Assembly: GCA_034437895.1 (NCBI GenBank)
Contig: DAOTTO010000208.1
Location: 1-12,964 of the forward strand
Direction of reading: 5' to 3'
Length of the DNA stretch: 12,964 bases
DNA from: JANRLJ01 sp034437895
GTDB taxonomy: Bacteria; Chloroflexota; Anaerolineae; Aggregatilineales; Phototrophicaceae
Below are positions 1 through 6,106 of this stretch, piece by piece. A program made the translations under genes and the position numbers. Positions within the stretch are counted from its first letter, which is position 1, and each line of letters starts with the position of its first letter. Below the pieces are notes generated by a model. It saw only the letters and a program-made list of their open reading frames with translations. It had not been told where the DNA came from and ran no database searches.

Positions 1-548
1 CGGATGATGGTGAAAATCTCGCGGACGATAATCGGCGCGAGGCCGAGGCTCGGCTCATCCAAAAGCAGCAAACGCGGACGGCTCATCAAGGCACGGGCAA
101 TCGCCAGCATTTGTTGTTCGCCGCCGGAAAGCGTCCCTGCCATCTGCTTGCGGCGTTCATCCAAGCGCGGGAACAAGCCGAACATGCGCTGTAAATCGCC
201 CTCAACACCGCTGTCACTGCGGGTGTATGCGCCCAAGCGCAGATTATCCATCACGCTGAGTTTCGTCAGCATCCGGCGGCCTTCGGGACTATGCGCCACG
301 CCCATCCGCACGACTTGGCTCGGACGCTCCTTGGTGATGTCCTTGCCATCATAAATGATGCTGCCCCGGCGCGGATTCAGCAAACGCGAAATTGCGCGGA
401 GCGTGGTCGTCTTGCCTGCGCCATTCGCGCCAATCAGCGTAACGACTTCGCCGGAATTGATGTAAAGATTAATGTCTTGCAGGGCTTGAATCCCGCCATA
501 ATTGACCGAAAGCCCGTTGAGTTGCAGCAGCGGTTGCGACGATGCCAT
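1..548 (-). CDS. livF: Branched-chain amino acid ABC transporter ATP-binding protein LivF (C-terminus beyond window)
   Basis: This is one of the two ATPase subunits that power uptake of leucine/isoleucine/valine-type substrates through the LivH-LivM membrane channel; it acts on the cytoplasmic face. The visible 182 codons hold a Walker A motif GANGAGKT (residues 40-47), the ABC signature LSGGEQQ (about 139-145) and a Walker B LLLLDEP followed by SLGLAP (about 157-168). The D-loop SLGLAP and the segment INSGEVVTLIGANG are typical of LivF rather than LivG. Family members are about 235 residues, so roughly 50 residues, including the H-loop, lie left of position 1. The ATG at 548 overlaps the livG stop TAA by one base (TAATG), which implies translational coupling. 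The transported substrate cannot be read from the ATPase, and other hydrophobic amino acids or amides are possible. Confidence 0.95.
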   Translation of the reverse strand, partial: MASSQPLLQLNGLSVNYGGIQALQDINLYINSGEVVTLIGANGAGKTTTLRAISRLLNPRRGSIIYDGKDITKERPSQVVRMGVAHSPEGRRMLTKLSVMDNLRLGAYTRSDSGVEGDLQRMFGLFPRLDERRKQMAGTLSGGEQQMLAIARALMSRPRLLLLDEPSLGLAPIIVREIFTII

Positions 549-1369
549 TATTCATCCCCCAGATAGGCTTCGATCACGGCGGGATCATTTTGCACCTGCG
601 CCGGATTACCGAGCGCGATCAACTGCCCGAAGTTCAGCACAGCAATGCGATCACACAAGCCCATCACCAGCGGCACATAATGTTCGATCAGCAAAATCGT
701 CAGGCTGAAGCGCTGGCGCATATCGCGGATGAAGGCGCTCAATTCTTTTTTCTCGTTGGTATTCATGCCTGCGCCGGGTTCATCTAATAAAAGGAGCTTG
801 GGCTGCAAGGCCAGCGCACGGGCGATTTCTAGCCGTCGTTGATCGCCATACGCAAAGTTACGGGCTTTTTCTCCGGCAGATTTAGCCAGGCCGACCAGTT
901 CCAGCAGTTCATAGGCTTTATCGCGGGTTTGCCCTTCTTCCCGGCGCGACTTTGGGAAGCCAAGCACGCCATCAATCACGCCGCTGGTGGTATGCACATG
1001 CTGCGCGATCATCACATTTTGCAGCGCGGACAGATTCCCGAACAGCCGAATGTTCTGAAACGTCCGAGCGATGCCCATCCCGGCGATTTTGTGCGGCGGA
1101 TATGCGGTGATATTCCGTCCCTGATAATACAAATCGCCGCCGGATGGGGGCGTTAGTCCGGTAATCAGGTTAAAAAGCGTGGTCTTACCCGCGCCGTTTG
1201 GCCCAATCAGGCCGAAAATCTCCCCCGACTCAACACTGAACGACACCTGATTCACCGCCGTCAAGCCGCCAAAATTCCGCACCATCCCCTGCACTTCCAG
1301 AATCGCGGTGGTGCTAGGCGGTGCGCCCGTCCATGCTTTTTTTTGTGTATTAAAATTGAATAATGACAT
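548..1369 (-). CDS. livG: Branched-chain amino acid ABC transporter ATP-binding protein LivG
   Basis: This is the second ATPase subunit of the Liv-type importer, pairing with LivF. It has 273 residues, slightly longer than the usual 250-260 because of an N-terminal extension of about 22 residues before the conserved start of the domain (ILEVQGMVRNFGG). Walker A is GPNGAGKT at 56-63. The signature region reads FAYGDQRRLEIARAL, the LivG form in which the usual LSGGQ is replaced by YGxQRR. Walker B is LLLLDEP with the LivG-specific D-loop GAGMN, and the H-loop histidine is in LLIEHYVPLV. The ATG at 1369 is preceded by TAAGG about 10 nt upstream. The gene follows the DinB-like gene after a 126-nt gap containing a degenerate repeat, and runs directly into livF. 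Confidence 0.96.
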   Translation of the reverse strand: MSLFNFNTQKKAWTGAPPSTTAILEVQGMVRNFGGLTAVNQVSFSVESGEIFGLIGPNGAGKTTLFNLITGLTPPSGGDLYYQGRNITAYPPHKIAGMGIARTFQNIRLFGNLSALQNVMIAQHVHTTSGVIDGVLGFPKSRREEGQTRDKAYELLELVGLAKSAGEKARNFAYGDQRRLEIARALALQPKLLLLDEPGAGMNTNEKKELSAFIRDMRQRFSLTILLIEHYVPLVMGLCDRIAVLNFGQLIALGNPAQVQNDPAVIEAYLGDE

Positions 1370-1434
1370 TTGAATGTAACCTTAAAATGATAGTTCTAAG
1401 TGAATTCAAGAAAGAAACAGAACCCAATTAACCA

Positions 1435-1470
1435 CTTCTTGGTGTTTTTGGTACCTTGGTGGTTCAATGG
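1435..1470. repeat. Degenerate CTTGGTG-type repeat in the gap between the DinB-like gene and livG
   Basis: The plus strand reads CTTCTTGGTG, then TTTTTGGTAC, then CTTGGTGGTTCAATGG. It is a run of related CTTGGTG-like units. Similar words occur on both strands at 5860-6057 (minus-strand CTTCTTGGTGTCG and CTTCTTGGCGCTC; plus-strand TCTTGGTGGTTCC at 5918-5930). Flanking AACCAC/GTGGTT words would allow a weak stem. Function is unknown; it looks like an eroded dispersed repeat. Confidence 0.45.
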
Positions 1471-1495
1471 ATTCAATTTATCTTCCCGATTCAAC

Positions 1496-1996
1496 CTATT
1501 CGGACAGCTTTTTAGCCGCAGCCGCTTGTAACGTTTTGGCAATCTGATCGAGATGATTCCGACTATGGCGCACATAGCCTTCCAGCAAGCCTTGTAATGT
1601 GATTTCCCCTAAATCGGGATGCAGGCCGCGCCGCCCCCATTGTTCATTGGTCAACGTATCCATGAGCATCGCCCAACGATGGTGCAAGCCGCGTAAAATC
1701 GCCAGCGAATCCTCGACATTCGTGCCGACGGCTTCCGGCGTTTTCGCCCAATCCACCTGTTCATATGATTTAAAAGTTGGGTATTCTTCCGTCAATACCA
1801 GCTTAAACCGGACATAAGCGTTCATGTGGGCATCGGCCAGATGATGCACAATTTGGGCAACCGTCCATTCGCCGGGGAGCGACTCGAAAGTGAGGTCAGC
1901 CGCGCTTAAAGGACTCACCACCGCCTCAAATTCGTCAGGAAATTGCCGCAGTTGGTTAATCAGAGTTTGTCGTTCTGTTTGGGATACTTCCGTCAT
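1496..1996 (-). CDS. DinB/YfiT-like putative metal-dependent hydrolase or thiol transferase
   Basis: This is a 166-residue four-helix DinB-superfamily protein. The closest recognisable subfamily is Bacillus YfiT/BstA-like: GEWTVAQIVHHLADAHMNAY at 42-61, followed by VRFKLVLTEEYPT and, near the C-terminus, YVRHSRNHLDQI. The metal-binding histidines are predicted to be one of the HH pair at 51-52 plus H144 and H148 (an H-x3-H pair); all are present. Family members bind a divalent metal and some transfer low-molecular-weight thiols such as bacillithiol to electrophiles; the actual substrate here is unknown. No strong Shine-Dalgarno precedes the ATG. The gene is co-oriented with the liv genes, 72 nt after livM and 126 nt before livG, so it is probably co-transcribed. 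Its position inside a transporter operon is unusual and nothing links it functionally to amino acid uptake. Confidence 0.88.
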   Translation of the reverse strand: MTEVSQTERQTLINQLRQFPDEFEAVVSPLSAADLTFESLPGEWTVAQIVHHLADAHMNAYVRFKLVLTEEYPTFKSYEQVDWAKTPEAVGTNVEDSLAILRGLHHRWAMLMDTLTNEQWGRRGLHPDLGEITLQGLLEGYVRHSRNHLDQIAKTLQAAAAKKLSE

Positions 1997-2032
1997 TTTA
2001 TGATGCCCATGCTCTTATAATGTCACAATTTT

Positions 2033-2051
2033 CTTTGCGAACCTTTGCGTC
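2033..2051. repeat. Short CTTTGCG repeat between livM and the DinB-like gene
   Basis: CTTTGCGAACCTTTGCGTC is an imperfect tandem of two CTTTGCG words. Related words occur at 12687-12704 (GACGCAAAGACGCGGAGG) and 12950-12959 (CCTTTGCGTC). It looks like one member of a small dispersed repeat family confined to non-coding DNA in this window. No function is assigned. Confidence 0.4.
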
Positions 2052-2068
2052 AAATATTGTGTTCACTT

Positions 2069-3022
2069 TCACTCGGTTGATGGCGCTTTGGTTTTACGCC
2101 GCACGAAAATATCGGGCGTAAGCAGCCCCTGCGGGAAAAAGATGCTCCCTAGCGCGATCAACAGCCCATAAATAATCAACCGTCCATCAATCAGCAGCAG
2201 CGATAACCATTCCGGTAGACCGTCAATATTAGAAATCCCGCGCAGAACTTCCGGCAGTGCCGTGAGCAGCAACCCGCCCATAATCGGCCCCACAAATGTC
2301 CGTGAGCCGCCGATGATGACAAACGCCAGATACAGAATCGAGGCATCAAACGTCCCCTGCCGCGCATTCCACGTATTCAGGAAATGGGCGCTGACCGCAC
2401 CGACCATCCCCGCCAGCACCGCGCCCATCGTGAAGGCCAGCACCTTATAAAAGGTGTTGTTGATGCCCATCGCAGAGGCGGCGAGTTCATCTTCGCGGAT
2501 GGCGGTAAACGCCCGTCCGACGCGCGTCCGTTCCAGTCGATACATAAAGAATGCACAAATCAGCAGCATCGGCGCGGCAAAAGCGGCATATTGCAGCTTA
2601 TTGCCGACAAACGTCTGTGGGATGCCGAAGATACCTGTCGCGCCGCCCGTGATTTCCAGATTCAGCGAGAGGACGCGCAAAATTTCGACAAAGGCAATCG
2701 TCGCCAGCGCCAGATAAATCCCGCGCAGACGCAGCGCCGCGATGCCGACGATGAGGGCTAAAATCGCGCACAGAACCGCCGCGACCAGCATTTCCAGCAG
2801 GATATAGGTCGCTGGATAGCGCAGTCCGTCTTCGATCAGATAACGTCCGTTTTCAATTCGGGCGGAAATTACCGCCGCCGTGTAGCCGCCCAAGGCATAA
2901 AAGCCGGGACTCGCCAGCGAGAGCTGCCCCGTCATCAGAGGGAGATAAAGCGATAAGCCTAACATCGCCGCGAACATCATCGAGACGATCAAAAAGCCGT
3001 AGGTGTTGAGGAATTCTGTCAT
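2069..3022 (-). CDS. livM: Branched-chain amino acid ABC transporter permease LivM
   Basis: This is the integral membrane permease that forms the translocation channel with LivH. It has 317 residues and is strongly hydrophobic. The early segment PLMTGQLSLASPGFYALGGYTAA is the hallmark of the LivM family. The motif RTRVGRAFTAIREDELAASAMGIN is the cytoplasmic loop that contacts the ATPases. The later IIGGSRTFVGPIMGG (about residues 236-250) corresponds to the family's GGxGTxxGPxxGA motif, here with a serine-arginine variation. The C-terminal tail is short and basic (VRRKTKAPSTE). The ATG lies 6 nt after the livH stop codon, with no clear Shine-Dalgarno, which is consistent with coupling to livH translation. 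Confidence 0.95.
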   Translation of the reverse strand: MTEFLNTYGFLIVSMMFAAMLGLSLYLPLMTGQLSLASPGFYALGGYTAAVISARIENGRYLIEDGLRYPATYILLEMLVAAVLCAILALIVGIAALRLRGIYLALATIAFVEILRVLSLNLEITGGATGIFGIPQTFVGNKLQYAAFAAPMLLICAFFMYRLERTRVGRAFTAIREDELAASAMGINNTFYKVLAFTMGAVLAGMVGAVSAHFLNTWNARQGTFDASILYLAFVIIGGSRTFVGPIMGGLLLTALPEVLRGISNIDGLPEWLSLLLIDGRLIIYGLLIALGSIFFPQGLLTPDIFVRRKTKAPSTE

Positions 3023-3028
3023 GAACTG

Positions 3029-3988
3029 TTATACCTTCTGCACCACAGCCCGCCCCAGAATGCCCTGTGGCCTCACCAGCAGCACAATAAACAAAAGTGC
3101 AAATGCAATTGCGTCTTTATAACCGACATAATCCGCCGGGACGAAAGCCTCCGCTAGACCAATCACGATTCCGCCCACCACCGCGCCGGGAATATCGCCC
3201 AAGCCGCCGAGAACAATCACCGCTAGTCCTTTAAGCCCAAACGCGATGCCGAAATAGGGGCCGTTAATCCCAACGCTAATCCCGACTAGCGTTCCCGCGA
3301 TGCCGCCGATGAAGCCGCTTAAAAAGAAGGTCGCAAGGATCAGACGATCTGTATCAATGCCGAGCAAACTGGCGGTTGTGGTATCTTCCGCCACTGCCCG
3401 CAGCGCCTTGCCCAGTTTCGTCCCATTCATGAGGTACGTCAGCAGCGCTACGATCACCATCGACACGGCGAAAATCACGATCTGCACCGTCCGCACTGGA
3501 ACGCGACTGTCACCGACTTCAAAAAAGACGGCTGGATTCTCGACGAAAAAGCGCCCCAACTTAGAAGCGGGAAAGCTGTAAATTTCCGCGCCGACCAGAT
3601 ATTGAATCAAGTTGACGATAGCGATGGCGATGCCGAGGCTGGAAACAAGTGTCAGGAGGGGATCCGCTTTACGCGCCCGCAGCGGCTTAAAAGCGATACG
3701 CTCAATCAGGATACCTGTAAACCCGGCTAAGATCGCTCCACCCAAACCAGCCAGCAAAAATGGCAACCCAAACGGCAGGCGTGATTGTGCCAACACGCCG
3801 TTGAAGCCGAACGGAGAGCCAGTGAGGGCATAGGTAAAATAAGCACCGAGCGTAAAAATCGCGCCATGCGCGAAGTTAATAATGCCTAAAATTGAAAAAA
3901 CGAGGGTGTAGCCGAGGGCAAAAATGGCATACACGCCGCCAATCGCCAAGCCATTAAGCAGGTTTTGTAGAAAATTTTGTAGGGTCAT
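3029..3988 (-). CDS. livH: Branched-chain amino acid ABC transporter permease LivH
   Basis: This is the partner permease of LivM in the Liv-type importer, with 319 residues. The N-terminus LLNGLAIGGVYAIFALGYTLVF followed by GIINFAHGAIFTLGAY is diagnostic of the LivH family. The cytoplasmic coupling loop GKALRAVAEDTTTASLLGI and the terminal motif VIVLGGLGDIPGAVVGG (about 257-273) are intact. The ATG at 3988 has only a weak upstream signal (GGTG about 10 nt away in a T-rich run). Upstream lies a 272-nt gap from livK that contains an operator-like palindrome and two hairpin-forming repeats, so livHM expression may differ from that of livK. Confidence 0.96.
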   Translation of the reverse strand: MTLQNFLQNLLNGLAIGGVYAIFALGYTLVFSILGIINFAHGAIFTLGAYFTYALTGSPFGFNGVLAQSRLPFGLPFLLAGLGGAILAGFTGILIERIAFKPLRARKADPLLTLVSSLGIAIAIVNLIQYLVGAEIYSFPASKLGRFFVENPAVFFEVGDSRVPVRTVQIVIFAVSMVIVALLTYLMNGTKLGKALRAVAEDTTTASLLGIDTDRLILATFFLSGFIGGIAGTLVGISVGINGPYFGIAFGLKGLAVIVLGGLGDIPGAVVGGIVIGLAEAFVPADYVGYKDAIAFALLFIVLLVRPQGILGRAVVQKV

Positions 3989-4010
3989 GAAAAAAATACA
4001 CCAAAAAAAT

Positions 4011-4031
4011 AAATGTAAGTCGTTTACATTT
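4011..4031. promoter_or_regulatory. Inverted repeat just upstream of livH
   Basis: AAATGTAA and TTACATTT are perfect 8-bp arms separated by GTCGT, centred about 33 nt upstream of the livH start codon. It could be a repressor operator or a weak AT-rich hairpin in the livH leader. There is no direct evidence of binding, and AT-rich palindromes of this length arise by chance fairly easily. Confidence 0.35.
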
Positions 4032-4096
4032 CCGCGAAACAGGGTCTCAGCGATCTGTGAGCAATCGTTTTAGACAATTAAGACTGACGCGTTTGG

Positions 4097-4132
4097 TTTT
4101 GTAGGGGCGAGACCTATCTTGCCCCTACAAAA
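4097..4132. repeat. Hairpin with GTAGGGGC / GCCCCTAC arms between livK and livH
   Basis: TTTTGTAGGGGC (4097-4108) pairs perfectly with GCCCCTACAAAA (4121-4132). The inner bases GAGA and TCTT extend the stem, with one G-T pair, to a CCTA loop. The symmetric T/A ends make it terminator-like in either direction, although no clean T-tract follows on the livK-livH coding strand. Similar GTAGGGGC hairpins are common dispersed repeats in Chloroflexota and Cyanobacteria (general knowledge). In this place it may attenuate read-through from livK into livH. Confidence 0.6.
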
Positions 4133-4174
4133 AATCTTACTAAACTGTCCAGATTCTCGTCATTTATTAAATTT

Positions 4175-4256
4175 AGGACTTTCGCTTTGTTGGAAATTCT
4201 TGCTTTAAACAAGGGGTTTAAACCCCTTGTTTCGTGGGATTAAGAGCGAAAGTCCT
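4175..4256. mobile_element. MITE-like element, type A (82 bp), between livK and livH
   Basis: The ends are perfect 12-bp inverted repeats: AGGACTTTCGCT at 4175-4186 and AGCGAAAGTCCT at 4245-4256. The centre holds a perfect 26-bp palindrome (4207-4232) built on ACAAGGGGTTT. One base outside each end is an identical 5-bp direct repeat, AAATT at 4169-4173 and 4258-4262, consistent with a target-site duplication. The right copy runs into the livK stop codon. The element encodes nothing. On the transcribed strand it lies 4 nt after livK and would fold into a long hairpin, which could stabilise livK mRNA or limit read-through to livHM (inference). Confidence 0.75.
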
Positions 4257-4260
4257 GAAA

Positions 4261-5511
4261 TTATGACCCTGGCGTAGCTTCAGCAGTCGCTTCGGGCGTG
4301 GCTTCCATGTCTTCTGCTTCATTTTCAAAGATGCGGATGATCTCGAAGGTACCGGTCTGCCCATCTTCATTCATGCTGATTTGCGCGACATAAAACTGCC
4401 CCTGAATGATTTCGCCTTCGGAGGTGAAGGAAATAACACCCAACGGCGTGTCATACGAGCCAGCGAGAATGGTGGTGTTCAACTGGGTACGTACATCAGC
4501 CAATTCAAGGCTGTCTAACCCAACTTCATTATCGAGCGCGGTGAGGGCTTCTACGAAAACTTGTACTCCGGCGAAAGCCTGTGCGCTGAACTGAGGAGGC
4601 AGCTTGCCCTGCGCTTCTTGGTAGGTTTCTACAAAGGTGGTGTTAATCTCACTCTCAAACAAGGGGCTGTAGGCTTGCGCGATGATAATACCATCGCAAG
4701 ATGCTTGGCAAACGGTGAACATATTGGCGGTGTTCAAGCCGTTGCCGCCGATAATCAGCCCTTCATAACCGAGTTCGCGTAGTTGGCGCACGAGGTTGCC
4801 GCCATCCGCCGCCAAACCAGAGATGATGACCAATTCTGGTTCAACGCCGAGGATATTCGTCACCTGCGTGCTGAAATCGGTATCGGTGGTCTGGAATTCT
4901 TGCACAGTTGCTAAATCGAGGCCGAGCGCTGTCACGGTTTCTTGGAAGGTGCCTGTTTCGGAAACGCTAAAAGCATCGTTCTGGGCAAAAGCTACTGCGA
5001 CTGTGGCAATATCGGGGTTTAATTCCAACGCGGTTGCGACTGCATTAGGCGCGACCACAGCAACGGGCGCAGAAACACGAGCGATGTATTCACCAATTTG
5101 GGGAATGCCGCGTGCCGTGTTAGAGGGCGCGAGAACGGGAACTTTCGCTTCTTCCGCGATAGGATCGGCGGAGAAGGCTTGCTGCGAGAGCGTGGGGCCG
5201 ACGATGCCGACGACATTTTCCTGATTAATCAACACCTGGAAGGCATTGATCGCGCCTGCTTCATCGCCGCCTGTATCCTGGAAGACCAATTCAAATGGGC
5301 GACCATTGATGCCACCCAGTTCATTAAAATAGATCTCGGCGATTTCTGCACCGATCACTTGTTCCTGTCCCAGCAGAGCAACATTGCTCGTTTGGGCGAC
5401 GGCGATACCAATTTTGATCGGCTCGACATCCTGAGCAAAAACTGGCGCAACGCTGACCGCGAGGGCAAGCAGCGCAAACAAAAGGGCAATACGGAATTTT
5501 CTTTGAACCAT
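4261..5511 (-). CDS. livK: Branched-chain amino acid ABC transporter substrate-binding protein
   Basis: This is the exported receptor that captures the substrate and delivers it to LivHM. It has 416 residues and begins with a signal peptide (basic MVQRKFR, hydrophobic core LLFALLALAVSVAP, probable cleavage after VFA at residue 26). No lipobox cysteine is present. The mature part follows the periplasmic-binding-protein type 6 (Leu/Ile/Val receptor) pattern: IKIGIAVAQTSNVALLGQEQ, INGRPFELVFQDTGGDEAGA, VVGIVGPTLSQQAFSADPIAEE and ELVIISGLAADGGNLVRQLRELG. The C-terminal tail is acidic with repeated ATPEATAEA, a likely flexible end. The ATG at 5511 has AAAGGA about 10 nt upstream. It is transcribed ahead of livH. 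The ligand (Leu/Ile/Val, other amino acids, or urea/amide) cannot be settled from sequence alone; the match to the liv cluster favours amino acids. Confidence 0.93.
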   Translation of the reverse strand: MVQRKFRIALLFALLALAVSVAPVFAQDVEPIKIGIAVAQTSNVALLGQEQVIGAEIAEIYFNELGGINGRPFELVFQDTGGDEAGAINAFQVLINQENVVGIVGPTLSQQAFSADPIAEEAKVPVLAPSNTARGIPQIGEYIARVSAPVAVVAPNAVATALELNPDIATVAVAFAQNDAFSVSETGTFQETVTALGLDLATVQEFQTTDTDFSTQVTNILGVEPELVIISGLAADGGNLVRQLRELGYEGLIIGGNGLNTANMFTVCQASCDGIIIAQAYSPLFESEINTTFVETYQEAQGKLPPQFSAQAFAGVQVFVEALTALDNEVGLDSLELADVRTQLNTTILAGSYDTPLGVISFTSEGEIIQGQFYVAQISMNEDGQTGTFEIIRIFENEAEDMEATPEATAEATPGS

Positions 5512-5606
5512 TGTAAGTTTATCCTTTTCTGTTTGAATTATTCTATTTAGAGATTATTTGGCGGACGATTTGTTAGGGTAGAAAATGTTTTTCATCTACC
5601 TTATGT

Positions 5607-5615
5607 AGTGTAGCA
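5607..5615 (-). promoter_or_regulatory. Possible extended -10 promoter for livK
   Basis: The minus strand reads TGCTACACT, an extended -10 (TGn plus TACACT, four of six matches to TATAAT), about 95 nt upstream of the livK ATG. No convincing -35 hexamer sits at 16-18 bp spacing, so the call depends on the extended -10 alone. Confidence 0.25.
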
Positions 5616-5671
5616 TTTTCGTTTGTGAATTGCGACAACGGCGCGACGCTGCGGGATAATCACATAAATCC

Positions 5672-5806
5672 AGGACTTTCGCTTACCTCACCCCCCGGCC
5701 CCCTCCCCATTGCATGGAGAGGGGGAGAAAAACGCATCTTGAAGTCCCCTCTCCATGCAACGGGGAGGGGATTTAGGGGTGGGGTAAATGCGTGAGCGAA
5801 AGTCCT
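5672..5806. mobile_element. MITE-like element, type B (135 bp), upstream of livK
   Basis: The terminal inverted repeats match type A: AGGACTTTCGCT at 5672-5683 and AGCGAAAGTCCT at 5795-5806. The interior is a long imperfect inverted repeat. The left arm contains CCTCACCCCCCGGCC and CCTCCCCATTGCATGGAGAG (5702-5721). The right arm contains CCCCTCTCCATGCAACGGGG (5746-5765) and GGGGTGGGGTAAA. The loop is around 5726-5745. A 5-bp direct repeat AAATC flanks it at 5666-5670 and 5808-5812, one base out on each side, consistent with target-site duplication. It has no coding capacity, so mobilisation would need a transposase in trans. It lies upstream of the livK promoter candidate. Confidence 0.75.
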
Positions 5807-6106
5807 AAAATCTTTAAATTTTTTGAACTACAGACACACAGAAGTAAGACCATCAAAGACATTTAATTTTTTAACCCCCAAGTCATCAAGAGCGCCAAGA
5901 AGATTTTTAAGAAATTCTCTTGGTGGTTCCAATTTTTGCATTACTTTCGTGGATTCACTGAGATCGTAGAGAAGAATTCTTATCGGTGCGTCCTGTAGAC
6001 ACTCGAAAGTAATTTGACATTTTTTAACACCTAAGCGCAGCGACGACACCAAGAAGTTGAAAACGTGGTGCCGTATAAACTGTATTGCGTTTTGGGAGCG
6101 ATTGCT
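5807..6106. other. Non-coding, AT-rich region with degenerate repeats between element B and the TPR gene
   Basis: I see no convincing gene here. On the minus strand two related words about 155 nt apart, CTTCTTGGTGTCGTCGCTGC and CTTCTTGGCGCTCTTGATGA, are each followed by CTTRGG-like bases and GTTAAAAAAT. A plus-strand copy (TCTTGGTGGTTCC, 5918-5930) lies between them. A 74-codon open frame (5828-6052, minus strand) spans this, but it starts at TTG, lacks a Shine-Dalgarno and is built from the repeat copies, so I treat it as fortuitous. No clear terminator follows the TPR gene. Confidence 0.5.

Noticed and set aside
4097..4132. Classical Rho-independent terminator after livK
   Set aside because: The stem is strong, but a clean T-tract does not follow it on the minus strand; it fits better as a dispersed hairpin repeat with possible attenuating effect.
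4796..5224. 142-codon plus-strand frame opposite livK
   Set aside because: It is the antisense shadow of a clear substrate-binding protein gene.
4175..5806. A composite transposon carrying livK between two repeats
   Set aside because: The flanking elements have different interiors, each has its own apparent target duplication, and livK belongs to its native operon, so independent insertions are simpler.
5828..6052. 74-codon open frame on the minus strand upstream of livK
   Set aside because: It starts with TTG, has no Shine-Dalgarno, lies wholly within degenerate repeat copies and shows no recognisable protein pattern.
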